This document shows, piece by piece, positions 8,854 through 18,084 of a DNA stretch of 64,000 bases (position 1 is its first letter; each line of letters opens with the position of its first letter). The notes under the pieces are model-generated. The model saw only the letters and a program-made list of their open reading frames with translations, made no database searches and was not told where the DNA came from. Origin of the DNA: 66-474 sp035249175 (GTDB taxonomy: Bacteria > Pseudomonadota > Gammaproteobacteria > Xanthomonadales > Rhodanobacteraceae); the NCBI GenBank assembly GCA_035249175.1, contig DATFGT010000038.1, positions 1 to 64,000 of the forward strand, read 5' to 3'. Both the position numbers and the translations under genes were made by a program.

Positions 8854-11048
8854 TGCGCCGATTCCATGTTCGAGTCCAAACCCAATTCTTCGGCGAAGAA
8901 CCCCATCGCCGCCGCGGCGTTGCCGACCCGCTGGCTGAAAGAAGCAGTGACGCCGTGGCCTTCGTTCATGCGGGTCAGCAGCAGGATCGGATTCTTCGAC
9001 GTGTTGGCGGCCTGCAGCGCCGCCGCGAACTTGCGCGACTGCCACGGAGCGACACGCGGATCGTTGACGCCGGTGATCAGCAGTACCGCCGGATAGGGAG
9101 TGCCGGGCTTCACGTTCTGAAGCGGCGAATACGCACGCAGCCAGTCGAAATCGGATTTCTTCGTGACGGTGCCGTACTCGCTGATGTTGTACTGGCCATT
9201 CGGCCAAAGCTCGACGCGCAGCATGTCGTAGATGCCGACCAGCGATACCACCGCGCGGTATTCGGAAGGATGCTGCGTCAGCGCCGCGCCCATCAGCAAC
9301 CCGCCGTTGGAACCGCCCATGATGCCGAGGCGCGCGGGAACAGTCCAACGTTGTTGCACCAAAGCCTGCGCCGCGGCATGGAAATCATCGAACACGTTTT
9401 GTTTCTTGCCGAGCATGCCGGCTTCGTGCCAACCTTCGCCGAGCTCGCCGCCGCCACGGATGTTCGCGACCGCATACACGCCCCCGCGTTCGAGCCATGC
9501 CAGCATTGAGCCCAGGAAGCGCGGTGCGGTGTTGATTCCGAAGCCGCCGTAGCCATAGAGAATCGTGGGTCGCGCACCGTTCGGCGTCACGCCTTGCATC
9601 GCGATCACGGTGACGGGCACTTTGGTGCCGTCCTTCGAGGTCGCGTCCATCCGGTGCGCCACGACCTTCGAATAATCCGCCGCCGGTTGCACCTCGAACA
9701 CGGCCTTCAAGGTGCCGCCCGCCGCGTTGTATTCCATCCAACGCGTGGGAATCGTCCAGCCGGAACAAGTGATCAGCGCCCGATCGGAACGAGTGCTGCT
9801 GGCGATCGTGCCAATGGCGATGCCGGTTTTCGGCAGCGGCACGGTGCGCACGAACTTTCCGTTTGCGTCGTACTGCTGCACCCGCCAATCCGGTCCGCGT
9901 ACTTCGGTAATCAGGAAGCCGCCCTTGACCGGCGTCACCGAATGCATCGCCCAGTTGTTTTGCACCTGCGGCACCAGCACCTTCGACTTGCCGTTTGCCT
10001 CCAGCGCCAGCAGCTTGCCGCGTGGCGCATGCTGGTACGCGATCACCATCAGGCGATCGCCATCCCACGCCGCGCCCTGGTTGATCTCCGACGCGGCACG
10101 CACGTTGGCCTCGGTGCCCAGTGCCAGTTTCCACCGGCCGCTGCCGCTGCGCAGATACACGGCATCCGGCGCGCCATCTCCCGCGTGCACCAGCGCGGCG
10201 GCATGCTGGCCATCGGCCGACCCGAGCAGCGTGTACTCGGCAACCTTCGACAAGCCCTGGCCGAATTCCAGCGTGTCGGTTTTGGCATCGCCGCCGAGCG
10301 CGTGGTGATACAACGCCGCATTGAATTGCGATTGATCGGCCGACACGCCCGAAGGCAAACGCACGTAGGTAACGCCCTTGCCCCCGGCATCCCACACCAG
10401 CGCCTGCGGCGTGGTGCCGCCGCCCGCGTGCGGCAGCGCGTCGCGCAAGGCGTTGCCGGTCGCGACATCGATGAAACGGATCGTGGTTTCCTCGTTGCCG
10501 CCTTCGGCGGTGCCGTAGGCCACATACCTGCCATCGGGCGACGGCCAATAACCCGTGATCGCAGTGCTGCCGTGCGCGGCATTCGGATCGACCAGCACGC
10601 GCGCCTTCCCGCCCGGCCACGCTTGCGCCACCAGTACCGCCTGCGGTTGCGGCGGCGTCTGGCGCATGTAGAACAAGGTGCCGCCCGCGATTTCCGGATC
10701 GAATTGCTGGGTGGACGTGAGTGCCAGTTCGCCCACGCGTTTCGCGATGGTCTTGGCGTCCCTGAAGCCGTCCATCACCTTTTCGGTGTAGGCGTTCTGC
10801 GCCGCGATCCACTGTTCCACCGCGGGCGCGTCGGCGTCTTCCAGCCAGCGATACGGGTCGTGCACCGTGGTGCCGAAGTAGGTATCGACGACGTCGTGTT
10901 TCGCGGTCATGGGAGCCATGGACGGCACCGTGTGTTGCGTATCGATCAACGAGGTGTCTCGCACATAACTGGTCGGAGGGGGCTGCGCAATCGCGACACC
11001 CGACAAAAGGCCGAACCCGAAGCCGGCAAGCACGCGGAGGGTACGCAT
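8850..11048 (-). CDS. Prolyl oligopeptidase family serine peptidase (S9A), exported
   Basis: 732 residues with a signal peptide (LRVLAGFGFGLLSGVAIA). The N-terminal signature HDVVDTYFGTTVHDPYRWLE is typical of prolyl oligopeptidases, followed by a seven-bladed propeller and a C-terminal hydrolase domain. The catalytic triad is Ser in IMGGSNGGLLMG, Asp in ITGVNDPRVAPW and His in MNEGHGV; the oxyanion area is YGYGGFGIN. These enzymes cleave after proline in short peptides, here presumably in the periplasm. It is the first gene of a same-strand run with the esterase (4-base overlap) and is divergent from a third S9 peptidase, leaving 139 bases for promoters. Confidence 0.92.
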   Translation of the reverse strand: MRTLRVLAGFGFGLLSGVAIAQPPPTSYVRDTSLIDTQHTVPSMAPMTAKHDVVDTYFGTTVHDPYRWLEDADAPAVEQWIAAQNAYTEKVMDGFRDAKTIAKRVGELALTSTQQFDPEIAGGTLFYMRQTPPQPQAVLVAQAWPGGKARVLVDPNAAHGSTAITGYWPSPDGRYVAYGTAEGGNEETTIRFIDVATGNALRDALPHAGGGTTPQALVWDAGGKGVTYVRLPSGVSADQSQFNAALYHHALGGDAKTDTLEFGQGLSKVAEYTLLGSADGQHAAALVHAGDGAPDAVYLRSGSGRWKLALGTEANVRAASEINQGAAWDGDRLMVIAYQHAPRGKLLALEANGKSKVLVPQVQNNWAMHSVTPVKGGFLITEVRGPDWRVQQYDANGKFVRTVPLPKTGIAIGTIASSTRSDRALITCSGWTIPTRWMEYNAAGGTLKAVFEVQPAADYSKVVAHRMDATSKDGTKVPVTVIAMQGVTPNGARPTILYGYGGFGINTAPRFLGSMLAWLERGGVYAVANIRGGGELGEGWHEAGMLGKKQNVFDDFHAAAQALVQQRWTVPARLGIMGGSNGGLLMGAALTQHPSEYRAVVSLVGIYDMLRVELWPNGQYNISEYGTVTKKSDFDWLRAYSPLQNVKPGTPYPAVLLITGVNDPRVAPWQSRKFAAALQAANTSKNPILLLTRMNEGHGVTASFSQRVGNAAAAMGFFAEELGLDSNMESAQ

Positions 11049-11187
11049 GGTTTGACTCCCGAACGCGGTGGCGACCCGCGCAGGTTAGCGCCACGCCGCG
11101 TGCTTCGCACACCATTCGATACTTCCGGCGCTTGCGTGCCCGTGCAGCGCGTGGCTAGGCTCCGGTCTTTTGCGTGGGGACCAGCTC

Positions 11188-13656
11188 ATGAATCGCATCG
11201 CCGTCGCCGGTCTGGTTTGTCTCCTGGTCAGCGCGGGCACGTTCGCCGCCGCGCCGCAGGACGCATCACCCGCGACCGCGTCGGGCACGACCCACAAGCT
11301 CAGCCTCGAACAGATCATGGCCGACCCGGACTGGATCGGCCCGCCGGTCGAGGAGGCCTACTGGAGCGTGGACGACCGCAGCATCTACTTCAAGCTGAAG
11401 CGCAAGGGTTCGTCGATCCGCGACCTTTATCGCGTCGCCGCCGATGGCGGTACGCCTGAAAAATTGAGCGATGCCGAACTTGCGAACGCCGATGGTCCCG
11501 CCGTGTTCGACCGCGCTCGCGCCCGCGCCGCGTTCTTGCGCCACGGTGACGTATTCGTGCGCGAGGTGGCGAGCGGCACCACCCGCCAGCTCACTCGCGA
11601 CAACGAGAGCAAGTCCGGCTTGCAGATTTCCGCGGACGGCACTCTGGTGAGCTGGAACCAGGGCGAAGGGTGGTACGTCTGGAATGCGGCGACCGGTGTG
11701 GTTGCGCCCGCCGCGACGCTGAAGACCGAAGACAATCCGGCAGATGCGAAGCCCGACCAGATGGAGCGCCTGCAACTCAACCTGTTCTCAACGTTGCGCG
11801 CGGACAAGGCTGACAAGGACGCGGTGCGCGAACACGACGACAAACTCGACGCGGAAAATCCCGCGCGGTCGCCGGCGCCGTTTTACCTGGGCGACAAGGT
11901 GCACGTGGCGATGACTTCGCTGTCGCCGAACGCGCGCTGGATGCTGGTGGTGACGCGGCCGGAAGGCCATCAACGCGGCAAGCGTCCAGTGGTGGTGCAC
12001 TACGTCAACGATTCCGGCTATCCCGAAACCGAACCCGCGCGCACCTACGTCGGCCACAACAATCCGGCGCCGCAATCATTGCTGCTGCTGGACCTGCAGC
12101 ACCACAAGCAGTATCCGTTGTCGCTGGATGACTTGCCCGGCATCCACGACGATCCGCTGCACGACCTGCGCACCCAGCGCATCGCGCAGTTGAAAAAGGA
12201 AGGTCATGCCGACGAGGCGGCCGCGCTGGCTGCGCCGAAGACGCGGTCCGTGTCGATCAATTTCGTCGCGGTGGGTGAGTCGGGTTTCCCTGCGATCGCG
12301 TGGAGTCCGGACGGCAGCCGGCTCGCGGTGGAACTGGTCGCGAACGACCACAAGGACCGCTGGATCACGTCGGTCGATCTTGCTGGCCACAAGCTGGTGA
12401 CCCAAGACCGCCTCACCGATCCCGCGTGGATCAACTGGAGTTTCAACGCGCTCGGCTGGCTGCCCGACAACCGGACGCTTTGGTTCGAGTCGGAAGCATC
12501 CGGTTACGCGCAGTTGTTCGTGAAACCCCTGGACGGCAAGGCGCGTGCGCTGACCGGCACGGGTTACGAGGTTTCGATGCCGCTGCTGTCGCCCGATGGC
12601 AAGTGGTTCTATGTGCGCTCCAACAAGCAGGCGCCCTACGCCTATGACGTGTACCGCGTGCCGGTCGCGGGTGGCACGTTGCAACGGGTGACGCACGTTG
12701 AAGGTCTGGATGATTTCCAACTTTCCCCCGACGGCAGCAAGCTCGCCGTGCTGCATTCCAGCGCCTACATTCCGCCGCAGCTCGCGGTGGTGAAGGTGGA
12801 TGGCAGCGATGCGCGCGAACTCACCGACACCCGCACCCCCGGATACAAGGCGCTCGCCTCGACATGGGTGCAACCGCAGTTCGTGAAAATTCCGAGCAGC
12901 CACGGCAACTTCGGCATCTGGGCCAAGTTCTACAAGCCGACCAACCATGACACTTCGCACGCGCACCCTGCGGTGTTCTTCGTGCACGGCGCGGGTTACC
13001 TGCAGGACGTTTCGAAGAACTGGTCGTACTACTTCCGCGAGCAGATGTTCAACAATCTGTTGACGCAGGAAGGCTATGTGGTGCTGGACATGGATTACCG
13101 CGGCTCGGCCGGCTACGGTCGTGACTGGCGTGATGCGATCTACCGGCGCATGGGCCATCCGGAACTGGAAGACCTGCTGGATGGCAAGGCTTGGCTGGTG
13201 AAGAACCACCACGTCGATCCGAATCGCGTCGGGATCTACGGCGGTTCCTACGGCGGCTTCATGACCGAGATGGCACTCCTGCGTGCACCGGGCGAATTCG
13301 CGGCCGGCGCGGCGCAACGCGCCGTATCGGACTGGACCAGTTACAACGATGGCTACACGTCCGACATCCTCAACACGCCGCAACTCGATCCCGAGGCATA
13401 CCGGATTTCTTCGCCGATCGAATACGCGAAGAACCTTCAGGATCCGTTGCTGATGAATCACGGCCTGATCGACAACAACGTCATGCCGGGAGACACCATT
13501 CGGCTATACCAGCGTTTCGTCGAGTTGCACAAGAAGGACTTCTGGATTTCGCTGTATCCGACCGAACGCCACGCCTTCGAACACGCCGATGCGTGGTACG
13601 ACGAGTACCGGCGCATCCATGAGCTGTTCACGCGGTTCGTGAAGGACAAGCCGTGA
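11188..13656 (+). CDS. S9 family peptidase (DPP IV-like), exported
   Basis: 822 residues from ATG 11188, with GGGGA upstream; the signal peptide (MNRIAVAGLVCLLVSAGTFA) supports this start. A long propeller domain (about 30-590) contains recurring SPDG motifs (IAWSPDGSRLA, LLSPDGKWFY, LSPDGSKLA). The peptidase S9 domain has Ser in IYGGSYGGFMTEM, Asp in HGLIDNNVMP and His in PTERHAFEH. It differs in subfamily from the prolyl oligopeptidase across the divergent promoter and from the S9 peptidase at 4058, so the three are not recent duplicates. Likely role: degradation of imported or environmental peptides. A GC-rich hairpin with a T-rich tail follows the stop. Confidence 0.9.
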   Translation: MNRIAVAGLVCLLVSAGTFAAAPQDASPATASGTTHKLSLEQIMADPDWIGPPVEEAYWSVDDRSIYFKLKRKGSSIRDLYRVAADGGTPEKLSDAELANADGPAVFDRARARAAFLRHGDVFVREVASGTTRQLTRDNESKSGLQISADGTLVSWNQGEGWYVWNAATGVVAPAATLKTEDNPADAKPDQMERLQLNLFSTLRADKADKDAVREHDDKLDAENPARSPAPFYLGDKVHVAMTSLSPNARWMLVVTRPEGHQRGKRPVVVHYVNDSGYPETEPARTYVGHNNPAPQSLLLLDLQHHKQYPLSLDDLPGIHDDPLHDLRTQRIAQLKKEGHADEAAALAAPKTRSVSINFVAVGESGFPAIAWSPDGSRLAVELVANDHKDRWITSVDLAGHKLVTQDRLTDPAWINWSFNALGWLPDNRTLWFESEASGYAQLFVKPLDGKARALTGTGYEVSMPLLSPDGKWFYVRSNKQAPYAYDVYRVPVAGGTLQRVTHVEGLDDFQLSPDGSKLAVLHSSAYIPPQLAVVKVDGSDARELTDTRTPGYKALASTWVQPQFVKIPSSHGNFGIWAKFYKPTNHDTSHAHPAVFFVHGAGYLQDVSKNWSYYFREQMFNNLLTQEGYVVLDMDYRGSAGYGRDWRDAIYRRMGHPELEDLLDGKAWLVKNHHVDPNRVGIYGGSYGGFMTEMALLRAPGEFAAGAAQRAVSDWTSYNDGYTSDILNTPQLDPEAYRISSPIEYAKNLQDPLLMNHGLIDNNVMPGDTIRLYQRFVELHKKDFWISLYPTERHAFEHADAWYDEYRRIHELFTRFVKDKP

Positions 13657-13665
13657 AGTGCAAAG

Positions 13666-13694
13666 GGGTGCCGCCGCGCGGCGCCCGTTTATTT
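13666..13694 (+). terminator. Rho-independent terminator after the S9 peptidase gene
   Basis: A 9-bp GC-rich stem (GGGTGCCGC paired with GCGGCGCCC, one G-T pair) with a 3-base loop is followed by GTTTATTT. It starts 9 bases after the stop of the peptidase gene, the expected position for an intrinsic terminator between convergent genes. Confidence 0.75.
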
Positions 13695-13787
13695 CACGTA
13701 CCCAGGAACTTCGCGGGAGCGTGGGCTGGGTCACCGTTTGCGACGCTTGCGGCCTGTTCCAAGGGTGAGCCATCGAGGTCGCCGTCG

Positions 13788-13826
13788 GCAGCCGGACCTT
13801 GCGCGATCCGCGCCAAGTCCGGCTGC
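13788..13826 (-). terminator. Long hairpin downstream of wza, probable terminator
   Basis: A perfect 10-bp inverted repeat (GCAGCCGGAC ... GTCCGGCTGC) is extended inward by an imperfect CTTGCGCG/CGCGCCAAG pairing. It lies 7 bases beyond the wza stop on the minus strand. It has no T-run, so it may slow or protect transcript ends rather than act as a classical intrinsic terminator. Confidence 0.5.
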
Positions 13827-13833
13827 AGGAGCA

Positions 13834-15003
13834 TTACGGATTGCGCTGGATGTAGTACTGCGCCGCCGCGGTCGCATTGAGGGCGCTGGTCAGCGGCAGC
13901 AACTGGGTCATGAAGCGGTTCCAGCGCGTGATGCCGGCCGCCGATGCGAACACCACGTCGCCCGGCCGCACCTCGAACTGGGCCCCGAGCGCGAACGCAA
14001 CCGCCGATTGGGCGTCCAGCTCGTAAACCGTCGCCTTGGGATCGTTCTTGCTCGACGTATTGCGAATCACGTAGATCTTGCCCTGCGACGTGACCTGGTT
14101 CAGCCCGCCGGCCGCGCCGATCGCTTCCGTCAGCGTGATGTCCCCCGAGCTGAAACGCACCACACGCGGACGATTCACTTCGCCCATCACGTACACCTGC
14201 TGATGATCGTTGTACGGCAGGAAGACGCGGTCGCCGGGTTTCAGGTAAACCTGCTTGGCGAGTCCGTCGCGTTCCATGCTGTCGATGTCGAGGTGATAGG
14301 CGTGCCCGTCACGCGTCAGCACCACGTCCGAAAGATTGGCGTTGGGATCATCCACCACCGCCTTGCCCATCGCCTCACCCAGCGTCAGTGGCACGCCTGT
14401 GATTGGTTGCGGACCGGTCTTGGTGAAAGCGCCTTCCAGCAACACGCGCTGACTGCCGTAGCTGATCACGTTGACATCGATCTGCGGATTCTTGAGATAG
14501 GTCCCGAGCTTGCCCGCGAGCGCCTGGCGCAACTGGTCGATGGTCTTGCCGGCCGCCTGCACCTTGCCCGCGAAGGGGTAGAAGATCGTGCCATCCGCCT
14601 GCACCACGCGGCCGTTGGCGGCCGCCTCCTGCTGGTTCCCCGCCGGGGATGTCAGCTCCGGATGATTCCACACCGTGATGTAAAGCGTGTCGCCGGGGCC
14701 GATCTCGTAAGGCTGCGGCTGATAATCGGCCAGCGCAGGGGGAATGCCCTCGGGCGGATTCGCCGCCTGTTCGGTGGCGATCACCTGCGGCGTGATCGGC
14801 ACCAGGTGAACGTAGTCGGGATTCGTGTTGGCGGCGCGAACGTCCAGCGACGCGTTCTGGCCGGGTAGGCAGCCCGCCAGCGCTACGCACCCGATGATCG
14901 CAAGAAAAACGCGCAGGGCATGGGTGCTGCGTGTTGCAGCCATTGCGCGCGCTGCTTGCACACGGGAAATGGTTCCATCCGGAGTCCGCTGCGAAAGTTC
15001 CAT
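13834..15003 (-). CDS. wza: Outer-membrane polysaccharide export lipoprotein, Wza family
   Basis: 389 residues from ATG 15003 (AAGG 10 bases upstream). A start at ATG 14943 would give a more usual lipoprotein signal length. The lipobox is VALAGC (Cys45 of the long form). A polysaccharide export domain (about 95-180; YEIGPGDTLYITVWNHPEL, VQADGTIFYPFAGKV) is followed by SLBB domains (VLLEGAF, VYVMGEVNRPRVV) and a C-terminal amphipathic helix. Wza octamers form the outer-membrane channel for capsule or exopolysaccharide. It is transcribed away from wzc across a 768-base leader, unlike the usual wza-wzb-wzc order, and no wzb phosphatase gene was seen. Confidence 0.9.
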   Translation of the reverse strand: MELSQRTPDGTISRVQAARAMAATRSTHALRVFLAIIGCVALAGCLPGQNASLDVRAANTNPDYVHLVPITPQVIATEQAANPPEGIPPALADYQPQPYEIGPGDTLYITVWNHPELTSPAGNQQEAAANGRVVQADGTIFYPFAGKVQAAGKTIDQLRQALAGKLGTYLKNPQIDVNVISYGSQRVLLEGAFTKTGPQPITGVPLTLGEAMGKAVVDDPNANLSDVVLTRDGHAYHLDIDSMERDGLAKQVYLKPGDRVFLPYNDHQQVYVMGEVNRPRVVRFSSGDITLTEAIGAAGGLNQVTSQGKIYVIRNTSSKNDPKATVYELDAQSAVAFALGAQFEVRPGDVVFASAAGITRWNRFMTQLLPLTSALNATAAAQYYIQRNP

Positions 15004-15455
15004 GGTCAGATCGCCTTATCGCCTTGTGGGGTTCGGAAACGCACGCGCCACGCATAACGCCGTCGCGCACGATCGAACCGGCACACGACGGATGCGCGAT
15101 ACGCGAGTAGCGCATCGGGATTTTTCATCCGCCGTTGGCGAAGATGCCACGACGGACCTCGCCGATGACGGGAATGCCACGCCGTCAACGCCATCACGCG
15201 CCACCCAAAAAAAGCGCGCGGAACCGCGGTCGAATGCACTTTCATCCAGCCACGATGTCGATCGACAGTAGGCCATGCCGATCCGGTGGTGTCCAGCGCA
15301 TAACGCTGAATGAAAAATCATTTGTTTGCGTCAGGTGGCGGTAATGGCGCGTGAAATGCCTGACAAGTTTTTGTATGCACTTGCATTCTCCGGACATTCA
15401 AATGGATGTCTATTTCATGAACGGGTAAATAATTCCGAATTCGTGCGGTGTTCGT

Positions 15456-15505
15456 GATGGTTTCGTTCAGCACGTGATTGCAAGAATCGTTGATTCGAAA
15501 CCATC
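15456..15505. promoter_or_regulatory. Perfect 10-bp inverted repeat with 30-base spacer in the wzc leader
   Basis: GATGGTTTCG at 15456-15465 is repeated inverted as CGAAACCATC at 15496-15505. The spacer contains a small AATC/GATT hairpin. It could be a two-site operator or a leader RNA stem. Mapping of the transcription start would decide which. Confidence 0.55.
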
Positions 15506-15543
15506 GGCAATCCGTGCGCACGCACGCCCACGCCGGCGCACGC

Positions 15544-15567
15544 AGATCGCCGCACCTGCGGCGATCT
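15544..15567. promoter_or_regulatory. Perfect 10-bp hairpin in the wzc leader
   Basis: AGATCGCCGC, loop ACCT, GCGGCGATCT form an uninterrupted stem about 200 bases before the wzc start. The next bases are CCTCTTCGAG, with no T-run, so it does not look like a simple terminator. An attenuator, RNA stability element or operator are the options. Confidence 0.55.
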
Positions 15568-15771
15568 CCTCTTCGAGAAGACACCGGCCGCTGCAAAGGT
15601 GTCAGGAACAGCGGCACGGCATCGGCCACGGAGCGACGAAAGGATGAGATCGCAAACGCATGACCGGAACACGCCCGACCCCCCGCAATTTCATCGGCGG
15701 CACCCAGCCGCGGCATGCAATGTGCGTCCGGTGTTTGCCTTGAACCACCCGGGCGAGCCTGGAGGTACCCC

Positions 15772-18036
15772 ATGACGCCCACACAACGACTTGAATACTC
15801 GCAACCCGCGTTCATCGATGCACGCGCGCTGCCGACCGAACAGAACGGTGACGAGATCGACCTGCGCGCGTTGCTTGGCACGCTGATCGACCACAAGCGG
15901 TTCATCCTCACGGTGACCGCGATCTTCTTCGTGCTGGCACTCGCCTACGTGTTTTTGTCGCGGCCGGTTTACCAGGCCACGGCGTTGCTGCAGGTCGAGC
16001 AGGCGCCGACGCTGCCCGGGATCACCGCGGTCGAACAGGCCGTGGGTGCGACCAATCCCGGCTCCACCGACGCGGTGTCGATCCTCACCTCCTATTCGGT
16101 GGTCAAGCGTGCGGTCGATGCGCTCAACCTCAACATCGTGGTTTCGCCCGACCGGGTGCCGCTGATCGGAGCCCTCGCCGCACAGTTCTATACGCCCGCC
16201 AAGCCGGGTGACGTCGCCAGTGCATGGCCCGGCTTTTCAAGCTACGACTGGGGCGGCTCGCAACTGGATGTCCAGCAACTCGACGTGCCCACCAGTCTGC
16301 TCGGAAAAGAAATGACGCTGGTGGCGGGCAAGGATGGCGCATACGCGCTGCACGCGGACAGCCTGATGCCTTTCATGAACGGCAAGGTGCTGCTGCGCGG
16401 GAAAGTCGGGCAGACCGTGAAGCAGGACGGCATCACGATGCACGTCTCGAAAATGGATGCCAACCCCGGCACGAACTTCAGCGTCACGCGCAACAACGAG
16501 GCGACCACCATCTCCGGACTGCAGGCATCGATCAATGCCCAGCCGGCACAGCAGGGCTCCAACGTGATCGCGCTGACGCTCGACAGCACCAGTCCGCACC
16601 TGGCCGTGCAGATTCTCGACTACGTCACCCAGGCGTTCCTGTCGCAGAACGTGGGCCGCAACTCGGCGCAGTCCGGCAACAGCCTGAAATTCGTCGAGAA
16701 GCAACTGCCGATCGTGAAGAGTCGTCTCGAGGAAGCGCAGGCGGCGCTCAACGCGTATCAATTGAAGGCGCATTCGGTGGACGTGCCGATGCAGACCCAG
16801 AGCCTGCTCACCCAGATCGACGACATCGACAACAACCTGCGCCAACTCGAAACGCAGCGGCTGGAAGCAGCGCGCCTGTACACGCCGCAGCACCCGGCCT
16901 ACAAGGCCATCGTAAGCGAGATCGGCATGCTGAATTCGCGCAAGGCCAGCATGCAGAAGCAGATGAACACGCTGCCCGACACGCAGCGTCAGTTGCTGCG
17001 GTTGAATGGCAACGTACAGGTGCTGGACAGCACCTACAACGGCCTGCTCAACGAGCAACAACAACTGGAAATTTCGCAGGCCGGCGCGGTGGGCACCGCG
17101 CGCATCGTGGACGAGCCGACGGTCGACATCACCAGCCCCGCGAAGCCGAAGAAACTGATCACCGTGCTGGGCAGCACCGTCGCGGGCGGCGTGTTCGCGC
17201 TGGCGTTCGTGTTCCTGCGCCAGTTCATGAAGCGCGGCATGGAAGACCCGGCGGAGATCGAACAGCTCGGCCTGCCTGTCTACACGGCGATTCCGCTGAG
17301 CGAACAGCAACTCGCGCTGTCCGAGTACGGCCGGCCGCGATTGTTCTCGAGACGCCGGCAACGCCTGCTGGCGCTGGCGGCGCCGGAGGATCTCGCGGCC
17401 GAGGCTTTGCGGAGCCTGCGCACCAGCCTGTACTTCACCGCGCCGGATGCCGCGAACAACCGCATCATGATTTGCGGCTCGAGTCCGAACGCCGGCAAGA
17501 CGTTCGTGTCCGCCAACCTCGCCGCAATCAATGCGCAGGCTGGTCAGCGCGTATTGCTGATCGATGCCAACATGCGCGACGGCAAACTGCACACCATCCT
17601 CGGCGGCCGTCCGGACAATGGGCTTTCCGAGTTGCTCGCGGACCGCATCATCGTCGAGGAGGCGATCCGTTCGGTCGAGGACGTCGAGAACCTGCATTTC
17701 ATCCCGGCCGGCAGAAAGCCGTCCAATCCTTCCGAGCTGCTGATGCGGCCGCGCTTCGCGGCGCTGCTGCACTCGCTGTCGCCGCAGTACGACCTGATCG
17801 TGATCGACAGTCCGCCGATTCTTTCGGTGACCGACGCCACGATCATCGGCCACCACGTCGCTACCAGCCTGCTGGTGGTGCGCTTTGGCCTCAACCAGTC
17901 GCGCGAGGTCGAAATGGCGATGCAGCGATTCCACCAGAGCGGCGTCGACATCAAGGGCGTCGTGTTCAACGGCATGGAACGCCGCAGCGGCGGCTTCAAC
18001 GCCTACGGTTATCACGCGGATGGACTGGCCGAATGA
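15772..18036 (+). CDS. wzc: Polysaccharide co-polymerase / BY-kinase, Wzc family
   Basis: 754 residues from ATG 15772, with GGAGG 6 bases upstream. A Wzz domain with a first membrane segment (FILTVTAIFFVLALAYVFL, about residues 43-62) is followed by a long periplasmic coiled-coil region, a GNVR-like domain, a second membrane segment (about 465-485) and a cytoplasmic tyrosine kinase. Walker A reads GSSPNAGKTFVSANLA, Walker A' LLIDANMRDGK and Walker B YDLIVIDSPP. Two points are unusual: the second Asp of the A' motif is Asn, and the C-terminal tail has only two tyrosines (NAYGYHADGLAE). Wzc controls chain length and export together with Wza. First gene of the operon. Confidence 0.92.
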   Translation: MTPTQRLEYSQPAFIDARALPTEQNGDEIDLRALLGTLIDHKRFILTVTAIFFVLALAYVFLSRPVYQATALLQVEQAPTLPGITAVEQAVGATNPGSTDAVSILTSYSVVKRAVDALNLNIVVSPDRVPLIGALAAQFYTPAKPGDVASAWPGFSSYDWGGSQLDVQQLDVPTSLLGKEMTLVAGKDGAYALHADSLMPFMNGKVLLRGKVGQTVKQDGITMHVSKMDANPGTNFSVTRNNEATTISGLQASINAQPAQQGSNVIALTLDSTSPHLAVQILDYVTQAFLSQNVGRNSAQSGNSLKFVEKQLPIVKSRLEEAQAALNAYQLKAHSVDVPMQTQSLLTQIDDIDNNLRQLETQRLEAARLYTPQHPAYKAIVSEIGMLNSRKASMQKQMNTLPDTQRQLLRLNGNVQVLDSTYNGLLNEQQQLEISQAGAVGTARIVDEPTVDITSPAKPKKLITVLGSTVAGGVFALAFVFLRQFMKRGMEDPAEIEQLGLPVYTAIPLSEQQLALSEYGRPRLFSRRRQRLLALAAPEDLAAEALRSLRTSLYFTAPDAANNRIMICGSSPNAGKTFVSANLAAINAQAGQRVLLIDANMRDGKLHTILGGRPDNGLSELLADRIIVEEAIRSVEDVENLHFIPAGRKPSNPSELLMRPRFAALLHSLSPQYDLIVIDSPPILSVTDATIIGHHVATSLLVVRFGLNQSREVEMAMQRFHQSGVDIKGVVFNGMERRSGGFNAYGYHADGLAE

Positions 18037-18084
18037 TGCGCATCGCAATCATCGTGAAACCTGCGCCGTCGGGGAAGCGGGACG

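Larger units (their letters stand above)
15004..15771. promoter_or_regulatory. Divergent regulatory region between wza and the wzc operon
   Basis: 768 bases without a convincing gene. The wza side (15004-15300) is GC-rich. The middle (about 15305-15475) is clearly poorer in GC than the flanking genes and is the likely promoter area. Two strong inverted repeats lie between it and wzc (listed separately), so the wzc transcript would carry a long structured 5' leader if it starts in the AT-rich part. A strong Shine-Dalgarno GGAGG precedes wzc at 15761-15765. Confidence 0.6.

Noticed and set aside
12672..12683. TGGCAC followed by TTGCA, sigma-54-like
   Set aside because: Only one base separates the two elements instead of five, and the sequence lies inside the S9 peptidase coding region.
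12076..13461. 461-codon open frame on the minus strand opposite the S9 peptidase gene
   Set aside because: A shadow frame with Arg/His/Val-rich random composition, while the plus strand shows a full catalytic triad.
13738..14868. 376-codon frame on the plus strand opposite wza
   Set aside because: No recognisable domain. The minus strand encodes the Wza lipoprotein with lipobox and SLBB motifs.
15337..15343. GGCGGTA, the start of an ops/JUMPstart-like element, in the wza-wzc region
   Set aside because: The ops consensus GGCGGTAGCGTG is interrupted (GGCGGTAATGGCGCGTG). A 7-base match is expected by chance in this GC-rich DNA, and no further JUMPstart sequence is present.
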